From NCBI GenBank assembly GCA_002633005.1, contig NMRA01000138.1, forward strand, positions 650,684 through 714,683: a DNA stretch of 64,000 nt, written 5' to 3'. Below the pieces are notes generated by a model, which did no database searches, was not told the DNA's origin, and was given only the letters and a program-made list of their open reading frames with translations. The DNA comes from Phoronis australis. Taxonomy: Eukaryota; Phoronida; Phoronidae. The position numbers and the translations under genes are program-made. Shown here in pieces: positions 33,106 to 45,800 of the stretch (its first letter is position 1; the number at the start of each line of letters is the position of its first letter).

Positions 33106-33636
33106 TTTTTCTGTCTTGCCAATTGGAAATGATGTTATTGTAGTTAAGCGAGTTTTACGCTTATGATTGGTTCTTGTTCAGTCTGTAACATCGTTATTCA
33201 CAAATGTACACTTTTAAAAACAAAAGAAGTATGCCTTGTGTGTTTATTTGTATTAGCAACACATTTAGCTAGTGATCAGTTGTAAGAAATAAAAATTTTA
33301 TATAAAAACCATCAGTTTCACTTCTTGGTTATGCCCATTTTTTCTGTTGACAAAATTAATGCCAGATCTACCTCAATGTTCCAGAATATATTTTGCATCA
33401 TCCCGTGCTTGCATAGTGATTTCTGCATTGTTTTCTTGGATTCCAAGAAAATATAACGTAGGTTAGGTCCCCAGTATGTGGAAGTGTAGGACTAACATTG
33501 TTATGGCTAGTAAAGCTAATATACTCATCAAGTTTGTTTTTTAATTGCATGAAAAGTTTTGAATTGTTTATTTTTTTTTCACTATGTTGTTATGTTATTT
33601 CATTTTTGTTAAAAACATTTTGTTTTTAATTTACAG

Positions 33637-33836
33637 ATTTCCAGTTATCTGAGCAACCATGACATACAATCTTATCTAGTCACTACAAGATGGATTACGT
33701 TGGCAGTATATCCGTGCTGGATCGCGGCGATGGTCCAGCGCAGGCGATACTGGACAAAAATGCCCGAGCTTTGGCAACCAGAGTCACAAATGAGACACGA
33801 GAGCAGCTGGATGAAGTCTTAACAAGGGTCGATAAT
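33637..33836 (+). CDS. Coiled-coil gene exon with start codon
   Basis: Acceptor TTTTTAATTTACAG; 5' UTR 33637-33689; coding 33690-33836 (49 codons), beginning MDYVGSISVLDRGDGPAQAI and ending LDEVLTRVDN. Donor GATAAT|GTAAGT, phase 0. Confidence 0.85.
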
Positions 33837-36800
33837 GTAAGTAGAGTCAGATGTTTTCATCCGGTGAAACACAACAACCACTTTGACACAATACTATACT
33901 TTTAAGTTTAAAAACATTGAGAATACAGTCAAACACTTTCTGCATGTCACAAAGTGATATGGTCACAGCTGACCAGCAGTGTCACAAAGTGGTATGGTTA
34001 CAGCTGACCAGCAGCCAATTAACAAATTGTCAGACAGTGGTTACAGTTGTCACAAATAAACAAGTGATTGGGAAAATTTTTATGGATATGTAGTGTTTAT
34101 AGACATTATAATTCGTTCAATGGTTTTGGATTTTCTGTTTAACTTTAGCACTATTTGCACTAGTGAATCAGGTCACATGGAGGGAGTTGAAAAAAATTAA
34201 CAGGGAATGAGTTGCTACAGCAGTGTCAATTTTGTGGGCATCTTTGATCTTAAAGGTAGATCAACCTGTGCCTGATCATGTCGTTCTAGGTCAACTATAC
34301 CGGTATACATGTAAGCGCAAATTTGGGCAAGGCGAATGTGATCATGTTACCTGCACTTGTGCAATAGCATACATACAGGTGACCATTGTCACGCCATATC
34401 TACACCTGACTTCCTTTGCCCTTTACCTGTTTTGTTAGACCTTTGCCAATTTACAAGCTTTCCTGCCTTAAGTTTGCAAAACATGCGTTATATTCTCTTT
34501 CTCAATTTGAATTGCAACTCCCGCCATTTGTGGCCTTGACCTTGTGCACTCCACATTCCTGCCTGCAACTTCTGCTTAAGTCATCGTTTCTGAGTTGTGT
34601 ATGTAAATGGCTGCATTATACCAATTGTCTTGTGGCGTCTGTGTCAGGTGCCACGGTTAACGCCTAAACAGGGCCTTGTCGCTTTCATGAATATCTATTT
34701 TGCTGAACAGTCTTGGTGAGTGTTGTATAATTTAATGATTTAACGTCTGTGATTTTCAGATTTATGGTAACTTTGAAATGACAGAGCAGATGTTCCAGCA
34801 AGGAAATGTTGGTAGAATGGAATACTTTGATGATCTGGTAAGTTAATCTATTGTTATTTGATTAATGTTTAAATCCCAACATTATAGAGTTCCAAGTTGT
34901 TCATTCTGCTGTATATTGCAAGAATTGTCATCTTGAATATTCACAATATGTTTTTCCTAAAACTGAGGGATTACTTTTGCCAAATTGTAGAAATTAACAA
35001 AACATGACAACTTGTGCAATTTGACAACAAATGCTCTGAAACTTGCATTGAATGTCAGACGTTTGCCAGTGTATCAATTTTTCGGCACCTGCTGGTTAAA
35101 TTCTCACGCCTGAGTGAACATTCATATGCAAAATTTGTTTGATTTCTTTGCAAAATCTGCCTGAAACCCTATTGTGTCAGGTTATCTAATTCTTAAACCA
35201 CAATTACAAGGGAGATGACAAACTTAGATGGAACAGCTCATCGGGCACAGGTGTGTGTGTGTAACTACGACTGACATGGAGCAAGTTGACATTGCATTGG
35301 CCATATTTGACAATGGTTTGAGAAGTAGAGCAAGTTGCACTGAATCAGTTGATCCAGTTATACACTGCTAAACACAAAATGGGACTTTGCAGAAGCTATC
35401 ATCTCTGTTACGCTTCCGTAATAGCGTATGTATGGGTGATTTGCTAGCATTCCATGTGGTTTGGACAGTCTTCATGTAAATGACTCATGCTGATCCAGTT
35501 TGTGATCTGATGTGTAAAAGTGGCTAAAGTGGAGCAAGTTGCACCGTGAAAACTTGCTCCATGACTGCTGTTCCTCGTGAAAAAAATAGCAGACGACTAA
35601 TAGTTCACCTGTTTAGCTCTCGTTATGGAAGAAAAATTTATTTGGTCAAAAATAAAGATCAAGAAATTTTTTAGTCTATAACTTGCTTTATTTGTATTCG
35701 TAGATGTCTCAAAACAATGCAATGCAAAGTTTGTATTATTTGTAGTGAGGTAGTCAGGGTTTGAAAAATAGGAAACTAACAATTTTAACAATTATTTTTG
35801 TTTGCAATTAGTGAACATTAACCGTAAGTTCTGATGAATGCAGTAAACCGTTCATGAGTAAAATCCAATTGGAATTTGTGAGAAGTCTCAAACATGCAAG
35901 AGTTTGTATTTCTAGATGTTGATGGACACAGTGTTTGCATTGTCTGTTCAGGATCATAGCTCTTTTAAAACTTTGCACAAACGTCAATGATAATTTGAGA
36001 AAAACACAATTGCGAGTCTAAGCAAATAAGCTATGGTACAGCTGAATGCAATTTACGTCTACACAAAATCGAAATAGTTTTATGTCATCAGTGAAATGAA
36101 TGAGATTTGTTTACTTTTCAGTCGGAATTAGAGGAATTACTGCGAGATTCAATAAAAAAGAAAAAGGTAAGCAAATACATTAAGTGTCTTATATTGAATG
36201 TATTCTATTTTTACCACCGTTTAGAGTCATGTTAGCCAATTGGTCCACTTCTCTGCAAATTTATACTAACACTGACTGTGGCTTTGTCTTTTTGGTTCTG
36301 TCTTATTACTTGGCGAAATAAATTTCGCCAAGTATGTTGCTCTGTCGTCAAGTTTTTTTATTTTTTTTGTTCTTTTTTCTTGTTCGCATTCTACAGGTTG
36401 CAATTTTTGTCCTATCCACACGAAATTTACACACACAACGTGTAGCTCCAGAAGTGCTGGAAGCCTATTGTTTTTGGTCATGATGGGATCCAAGATGGCG
36501 GACATGGTGGCCATTTTGTTTCCGATTTCTGATTCAGCTGCTCATAAAACCCGCAATTTTTGACGTATCGGGCTCAAACTCGGCACAAATATGAAACAGT
36601 CCAGTTCCTCCGAATTTTCTAGAAATCATTTACTTCCAGTTAAAAATGGCGGAAATATCGGCAATGACCCATGCGCACCTCAATTTCGGGAAAGAACATT
36701 TTCTCCTGTAGAGGGCACATTATTGGACCAATTGCTTCGACATTTTTCAGGTATTAGTTTCTTTCAAGATGGTGGATCTGGCGCATGTTGACCCATTTTC

Positions 36801-39800
36801 AGTCGTGCTGGAGTGCCATTTTAAACGGGAAGAGAGAATGACGTGAATTGCTGCATGTGGATTCTTTGAAGTATAACCTTTCAAATGACCTGTAACAATT
36901 TTTTTCTCAGACTTACTGTTTTTGAGTTATTTGACTTTGAATTTCTTAAAAACAGGCCAAATTTCATTTTTTTTTGACAAATTTACGGAATTGTGTGATA
37001 CTATCAATTTAGATAGAGTTTCAAACGGACTTTCAGAAAATTTTTTCCATTTTTCGCTAGGGCATATACTTTTCGAGTTATTTGAGATTTTCTGATAGCG
37101 TTGTTCCTTTGTTAAGTGCTCTTGCTGCATTGATGTTGGTTTAGGTTCTATTGAACTAGACTGTAGTCTATTTCTTATTGATTTATGACATCTAAGTTCG
37201 GCATATGAATGTTATGTTGTTGATCATCGCCTCCACCATCATCATATTCGTCATCTTCGTCATCATCTCCGACGTCGTCTTTTCTTCAGTTAATTTCGCC
37301 AAGTGTCGCTCCTCGGAGCGCTTTCATTTTATATACTGTATTTATGGATCACTCTTTTGGAAATATGGTAGGCCTACCCATGTTTTTCCTGATGAAAATT
37401 CTACTGGGGACTACCGTAAACGTTCGGGTTAACGCCCTGGGCGGTTAAATTGGCAAACCCAAAAAATCGGGGGTGGGCGGTTAACCAGACATGGGCGCTT
37501 AAACGTGAAACTTCAAAAAATCCAGGGTGGGCGGTTAACCGAACATGGGCGCTTATTACGACAGGCAAGCGCCCTGGGCGGTTAATCTTACCTCGTGATC
37601 GAAGTACCCACACCACACACGTAGGCCTACTCGGAACGCGTAGCACTTATCAACGAGCGTTATCGTCACGTCGCCACATGACGGGAAAAATGTCATAACA
37701 GCGGATGATCCTAACAAAGGTTATCATGCCCTCAGATTAGTTATTCACTATTAAATTTACAGAATTGCTGAGTAATAGCCCCGTGCCGTCCTGCAGTCTT
37801 GTTATTTAGCCCTGTAGAGCGCAGACGACCAGTGACCACGCAGCCTCTACTTGGATTGCAACTATTTCATCTTGCTAAAGTGCGCGCGTGCAAGCTTCAC
37901 TTGTTGCAGAGGTCACAGCAGACATCAAATTNNNNNNNNNNNNNNNNNNNNNNNNNNNNNNNNNNNNNNNNNNNNNNNNNNNNNNNNNNNNNNNNNNNNN
38001 NNNNNNNNNNNNNNNNNNNNNNNNNNNNNNNNNNNNNNNNNNNNNNNNNNNNNNNNNNNNNNNNNNNNNNNNNNNNNNNNNNNNNNNNNNNNNNNNNNNN
38101 NNNNNNNNNNNNNNNNNNNNNNNNNNNNNNNNNNNNNNNNNNNNNNNNNNNNNNNNNNNNNNNNNNNNNNNNNNNNNNNNNNNNNNNNNNNNNNNNNNNN
38201 NNNNNNNNNNNNNNNNNNNNNNNNNNNNNNNNNNNNNNNNNNNNNNNNNNNNNNNNNNNNNNNNNNNNNNNNNNNNNNNNNNNNNNNNNNNNNNNNNNNN
38301 NNNNNNNNNNNNNNNNNNNNNNNNNNNNNNNNNNNNNNNNNNNNNNNNNNNNNNNNNNNNNNNNNNNNNNNNNNNNNNNNNNNNNNNNNNNNNNNNNNNN
38401 NNNNNNNNNNNNNNNNNNNNNNNNNNNNNNNNNNNNNNNNNNNNNGAAAACTCAGCGCGGCAGACAAAGTCGCTGAAAGCGGAGGTTTTGACGCCGGCGG
38501 CGTTCTTAAACTTTGCAAACATGGGAAGAAAATAAAGTGACAAAAACGTTCAAGTATTATATTTTGAAGTGAGTCCATGACCCAAGACAATAACTCGTTA
38601 CTTGTATAATTGCAATTCACATTGCTAAACCACCGTCTCGGAGGCCCGGCATCGTTGCACTCATTGTGATCATCGACCTTTTTCTAAATGTCGGGGAATC
38701 GCGCATTTCCTTAGCACTGGGCGCTAAATCTTCATTGTTTAAAAGTCGGGGATGGGCGCTTAACCGAGAGGTGGGCGCTTAACTGGAAATCTTCAAAAAT
38801 CGCAGGGGGGCGCTTAACCTAGCAGTGGGCGGTTAAATCGAAAATCCACCTAAAGTAGGGGGTGGGCGGTTAACTGAGCATGGGCGTTAACCCGAACGTT
38901 TACGGTAGAAAGGCATTAAAACTGGGGAATCTTCATGTATTTAGGATACAGTATGGAAGACAAGTGGAATTGTGTTTTGTCAAACTTCTCAACAAAAATG
39001 ATGATTGAAAAATTCTAGTCCGCTATAGCTTGTTACGTGTAGTTTCATTAAACCACATTTGGATATTAATTTCCATTTTTTCCAGCAATGTAATCAGCCT
39101 TTACAAAGTAGAAATTAAAATTACAATTGCTGCAGTTTTCGTGCAACTTAGTAAAGAGCTATCGTAGTATCTTTTTGTCATTTGTTTTGAGATACCTTCT
39201 ACAAAATGAAATGTGTAAGGCTTTCTGTTTGGAAGTACAGTGACGTTTTCAAGCTTCTATAGTACAGCGCTGTGTGCTGCCATGTGGAACATACCATCTC
39301 ACTAGGTTTTACTTGAATACATTAGTTAGTTAAGGAAACATTTTACACTGATGAAGGCCGTGTACATATCTCTGAGGCCATCTATTGACAGAAGTAGGAA
39401 CTGCGTAAATACTGGAATTTTCATGTTTGTCACAATGCATATATTTGTTCCACAAGTTCCATTTCTACAGCAGTCTACATCTTCAGTTGAACGTTGTTTT
39501 TAATTTTAGCTTAAGTTACAATAATGTATCGTTCTGCAGTAATAGAAATTTTTGTGTGTTTTCATGTGGCTTCCATATTTTATACACTTGCTCCCTTGCC
39601 TATCTTTATCAAGTGTTATCATAGTGAAGCTTGCAGATTGAAGCATCCATGTGCATTTAATGTCTTGGTATACAACGCCATCTGTTTGTTTGTTACAGTA
39701 TCAACACCAGATCACTATCTTCATTGTTGGTTATGAGAATGTGTGTGGACAGAAACTGAAGCTATTACAACAAGTGAATGATGTAAGCACTGCAGCCATA

Positions 39801-42800
39801 GCGTGTCTAAATTCTCTTAGACACAGCTACGTTCTAATACTGGGAATTTATGGTTGTAATTCCCAGGGTGTATATTAGAAAATCAACTCATTTTACATTT
39901 CTGGTACACCAAGAAGTAAGCCTTAGGGTACATTTGGAAACTTGGGGCCTTTATATTGCATCATAAGATAAGTCATGATAGTGTTTGTTGGGTTGCAATT
40001 AATGTATAATTTCTGAGCATGAATATGAACACGAACCTCAAAGTCATTGATGTACTAATGACAGCTGACAGAAAATATGAGAAAAGTCTTAATTTTTGAC
40101 TGCCAATTGCCGACACTGTTCCTTTTGTTTTGAACCTACCCCTTGAACCTACACTCGGGGGCTGTGCTTGCTTGGAAAAATTCTCGGGTAGATTTGAAGT
40201 TGATACTCAGTTGATCAGGATGCTGTTGTTGGGAATGTAAACCATTTAGGTATTGGAATTTAACTTTTGCTTCCCTAGTAGGTAAAGTTTAATGTTGTCT
40301 AAAGTAGTATTTTGAATTTATGAAACCATGAAAAGAGTAAAAACTGCTTATTATAATTAATGTTTTTTAATTACTTGGTACAAAGTAAATCAATGGATAT
40401 TACTGCTCATCTAGTGACAACTGAATTTTTGGTTTGAATTCTCAATTACGTTCAGTAAAGAATTATGATTTTCCATATATTTCATAACAAAATCAACTTT
40501 TTAGATCGAGTCTTTACATTTTAAATTTGGTTTAAAGCGAGATTGTGCATGTCTCCATCTTGGGAGTCCCTATCATGTTGAGAGACGCTCAGTGGCAAGT
40601 CTTGTCTTTTAAGATATTGCCTTTTGTCAGAATAAATTAGTCACCAGTTCTGAAATAAGATGTCTTAAAGTTTTGCTGTTAAATCTTGAGCGTGGTGAAG
40701 CTCATTGAGAGTATTTTTGACATACTAGTGTCTCAACCTTGTTTCACGGTAGTTTAAATTTGCAGATTTCGGGCCTTCTAAAAGCATGTGACTGCTGCTT
40801 GAGTTCAAAGTGAAGTGCTCAAAATAGCAGCAACACTGGCTGGAGGAATTTTAATATGTGCTATTTGTTAGACATACTTGTGAATTACCAGTAGTGACCC
40901 CTGGTGGCTGCTTTTCTTACATTCAAAGAGTACATTCCATCTCACCAATAATTCTTGTGAGTTAACTGTTGTGGGTTGGTATCAAGCCATGTGACAAAAT
41001 TTAGAATTTGTTTTTACATAAGTCCTGCTACCTGATGAAAAAGTTCCTTGTTTGGTAGTTTAATTTATTCATTCAATAATTCCAGTTCTTCATGGACACC
41101 ACCAACAAGTTTGATGATGAAACCATTAATCCCAAACCTCAGTCACCAGAGCTCAATGTGGAAGAGGCAAGCAAAGCTGTTGAGGATTCGTTGACAACTG
41201 CCAATGAATTGACCAATAAGCTTGAAGAGATTAACAAGGAAATGGTCGACTATCTGACGTCATACGCTCACAACAAAGCGGGAAACAAGTAAGAGTGGTT
41301 TGCATTGTTGTACAGTTGTTTTTATAATATAAAATATTTTTTCCAATTTAATATGAAAGAAAATTCTCTTCATTGTTTGCTGCATTTTAGTCACTTATTC
41401 AAAGCCACATGCGGTGGCATCGTTGAAGACCGTCATTTTGTTTTGTTTCATTCTTAGTGACACATGGCAACACCACAGACAGAATAGAGTTAATGGATTG
41501 TTTCTAGGGGAAAATCAACCTACCCTCGCTACATTAATTTATTTAAATTCCATACAGTACTGATTAAATCAAGCAAAAGTCACAAACTTAAAACTTTAAT
41601 AAATCAACTTAGCAGTGATGAATCTTCTCGTTGAAGTAATCGGTGAACTTGATTCATTCCATAGTGTTATGATGCATAATTAGGAATGCTAACTTACCAG
41701 CCCTGTATGTGATGGTACAACTGCCGTACACTTATTACCCACAATCGTTAGGGTATCACTTGTGGCTACCATAAATGAATTCCAAGTCATTTCTTGGATT
41801 TACAAGGTCGTTATATTTGCATAAGACTCCGATTCAAAGGCTACAGTATTCGGTTCCATGAAACAGTCGCAAAAGGAGCTCGACTATGTTCCCTAAGTTT
41901 GCAACACCTAAACACTGATCGTCATTTCTTTGCTGTTTTTGCTACATTGCTATTTTAGATTTTAGATTTAATGCACAGTGAAACTAAACTCTTCGACATC
42001 GAATTTTTAACATTAGTGAAAATAAACAGAACTTTTCATGCAACGTTCCTAATAAGAGCTGTAGTCCTTACTTATTTTCATTGAAATAAGGGCTCTGTTT
42101 TCATATATATGCATAATTTAGTTCAGTCTCTATTGGGATTGTTTCATGCAACCAGGCACTAATCTCGAACAAAAGATTGGTTGCTTTGTGAGTGTCTATT
42201 ATTATTTTTCATCAGAAAAGCAAAAGACCTGTAAGATCGAGTGATGCTTAATCGCGTGTCTGCATGTGTCTCGTGAAGTTTGCTAGCGAGTGTGTGCCAC
42301 AAAGCACACATGAGTTATTTAGTTTGCTAGAACGCATGCATGTTTGGCTACACATACAATTCATTGTCTTTTGTCCGCCAGAACGTCTACATTTCTTGTA
42401 TGCCTAAGTAACTGTTGAGTACTTTACGAAAATGTGATAACTGTTTAAAACTTGTGGCTGTAGCATACTTTCTCATATGCACAACGATATTAAATGTTTT
42501 GTTTTCAATTTTTCCATTTTTGAATTTGTTTTACAAAGAAAATTACTTGCTTCAACAAATTGTTGTACCTTATCCAATCTGTTTTGTGGTGCTCCATGCA
42601 AACCAGGGCAGTGTTCAGCCTGTTTTCATATGCAGCCATTATCCTTTACTGTCCTAGGCATGCGGTGTTGAAGCACTTTCTGGCTTATGGCAAAATGGTG
42701 TTGAGGTAGCTAACTGTACTGAAATAAGCAGACAGTGTGTGTTTGAGCTTCATCCAGTGCTATCAAGTGTCAACTCTTGGGGTGTACGGATTTAGTTTGG

Positions 42801-45800
42801 AGAGATTCAATCTGTGAAACCAGCTTTCTCAATTTTAATGCAACCAGAGATTTCCAGCACATCATTTTCTGAAAAGAGGTAGTGATATACCTGGTAATTG
42901 CTTTGTCAGTGAATTTTGGGCAGTGCTGAATTTGGTGATGCTAACTGTCAATCAAGTGTTGTAAATTGAACACTTAATATAAGTTTGATTCACTAGACAG
43001 TGTATTCGATATTTTAAAACTTGAAATGCACCATTTTCTGTGGTGTATTTTTACTGGCGAATACATGAAAACTAAATTCAATGTTGATGAGGCCCTGTCA
43101 CATTTACTTCCAAAATATTGCTTCTCTCACTCTTTGTTTTTTGAACTTCAAACACTGTATGTAGCTTGTAGTTGATTAAGTTTGTGGATACATTGACAAT
43201 TTGTTGTGATTTCATGTGGTCTTATGATGTAACTGCATAACCCTCGTAATGTGGTCGGCTTTAACTAACAGTGGACCAAACACTGATTTGTTTGAACGAG
43301 CAGGCTTAGCGAATCCACAGTAAATACTCTTTACTTGTTAAAACATGCAAGTAATCAGATTATTAAAACTTTATTTATGCGTGCCTTGACTCAGTCTCTT
43401 GCTTGTAAAGTGCTGCTGCTTACGCCAAGGAGATGAGGTAAACTTTTCGGTATTCTAAGTGGTGTACAGTTGTTCTCAGTGACGTCAATACTTATTATGA
43501 TTTTTGCACATTTGTGTCAAATTGTTGGTAAAAGGCTGGCAAAGGACAGCAGAAATATAATTTAGAATTCGGCCAAAATCTCAAATGGATCTCAGAACAT
43601 CTCCTGCATAGGAGCAGATCTGAGAAACACTGTTGTTGTTTGTGTGTTAGTCACTTGTGCTTTGTTGTTATTGTTGTTGTGATTGTTATTGTTGTTGTTG
43701 TTGTTGTTGTTGATGGATTATGGTTAATCAAAATCTAAAATTCACTCAATCTGCAAAGCTCAAGCTTGCCACCAAAGTTTGCTTTGAAGTCCAAGCATTG
43801 CAGCTATGATGCGTGTGGTGTGTACAAAATTCTACTTTTAATGAATTTTGTCTTGTTTGTTGGTTCATTTTAGCCTGAACAATCTTTTCTGTTTTTCCTA
43901 CAACTTCTCTCTCCAAAATAAGTATGTGTTCAGGATATTTTGTAGAAAGTGGACTCGAGTAATTATCGTAATAGCAAAAAGTGAGTCATTGTACACCGTC
44001 ACATACTGAATAACTGCCGTACACCACCACCATCTGGTTGATCTGTGCTACCATGTAAAGTTTAATTACCATGTCCTGTGGTCCAGTGCTTAAATGTGTT
44101 ATAAAGTGTCTTTATGTCCGTCTCTTATATGAACTAAGACTTTTAAGGGTGATTTTCCTGTAATAAATGTCAGATGCATGTTAATGTAACATAAAGAAAA
44201 TATCCTGGCCATTAATAACATTGACATTTATGTTGTGTCAGCTGGGGTAACCAATCAAAACCCTTCATGATAACAGGAAGGTAGTCCTGTAATAGTTACT
44301 TACATTTTGAGTCATCCTCTATGTGTGTGTTCATTTAGTGATTCTGTGTTGATAGGGGCAGAAAGAAGTTAGAAAAGGCTCTTCAGCAAGCAAAGGAAGA
44401 TATCACTTCGCTTACCGAAAAACTTATGCAAGCTCAACAAGGTAACATACATGGATCAGAGAATAATTTCTTTCTGGCGCATTACTGGTCTTTACTAGGT
44501 CCTCGGTGGGAAAAGTATAACATGTGTTTTTAAGAAACTAATTGCGATGTGGTATATAGAAATATATGTCAGAGATTATCTTTAACTTTTTTGATAAAAG
44601 AACATTTGATGTTTTGTTTCCCCAATGTCTAAGTGACCTTAAGCCAGACTGTGACTAACCTGTCCTATTTAATTCATTAATGCTTGTGGCTTAGCCGCTG
44701 CTGAAGAAATCCTATTCGCTAATTTCTTTATAAAACATCAATATTAAACATTCAAATCAAAAATCGGAAAATAACTGGGAGTTGGAGAAATAAAATGTGA
44801 ATTCCGATCTTCAGAATGGAGCTTTTTGTTAAAAGTTAAATTAAGACTTGTCGGTGATGTCTTATAAGAAAGTCAACAATGACGTATGGAAATCATGTCA
44901 ATCTAACCATTCCATGATCTTAGCACATGCTATAGACTTGACGCTATACAGGAAGACAATTGTTTGTAATGAACTTTTCTTCACACAGGTTGAAAAAATG
45001 TTGATGGAATGTTCTTCTTGGTTATCTGTTATTGATATGTTGGTGCATGACACCAAAAATAAAAGATAAAATTAAAACATAACGTGCATTAAAGGACAAC
45101 AGTTCTGCGTTACATATTGCAAAGTACACGCGAGACACTAGTGACAAAAAATCTTGGCTTATGATATGGAAATATTGAATTTTCTCCCTTCATTAAACTT
45201 CCAACCTTGTTGACCAATCATTTCAGTTCTCACTAGTAAGGTCATGAGAGTAGTCGTGAAATGCTCAGTCACTTTTCACTGGCATGATTTTGCATGATGT
45301 CTTAAGACTTTGGTGTCACTATGTACACCTGTGTGTGCATGTGTGACTAGCTACTGCTGGGTGTGTTCTCTAGATGTGAGGAACTGGTGAGATCGAAAGA
45401 TCACTTAAAACCTCGCTAAATCACATGATCGAAAGGCAAGTGTTTCATGACTATGCTCAGGACCTTGCGAGCATACCCTGGCGGCCCGCCTCTTATTGAT
45501 TGGTCAGTTAATTGGAATGTTGAATTAGGGAAAGAGTTCACTGTTTCTATTCTCCAATTAAAGATTTGATGTCTTGAGAATACATAGCATATTTGAAAGT
45601 ACTCTAAGAAAGCTGAAATGAAAAATATTTCATCTTTTTATTGAATAAATGAATGTGTATGACAGTTTCAAAGCAACTGAACTCTGCAATTATTTTCTTA
45701 ATATTTATCTAGACTTGGAAGACAGAGAGGAAAAGATGCAACACATGTTTAAGCAAGTGGAGATTAAGAACATGGAAATTCAGAAGTATAAGACAGCTGC

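Larger units (their letters stand above)
23279..33636. other. Gene-poor, repeat-rich intergenic region
   Basis: About 10 kb with no supported protein gene. It holds a GA microsatellite with an N gap (23552-23823), the Mutator-like element (25647-26562), a 61-bp tandem duplication (27486-27612), a Mutator-tip relic (30110-30261), a dispersed repeat (30535-30805), a 57-bp minisatellite (31729-33105) and the AGTGAG element inside it (32034-33047). Open frames seen here are short, lack family motifs, or are explained by these repeats. The promoter and first non-coding exon(s) of the coiled-coil gene should lie at its right end, but I cannot place them. Confidence 0.6.

Noticed and set aside
37799-38620. 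Long frames of over 200 codons
   Set aside because: Almost entirely N; the readable ends show no coding signal.
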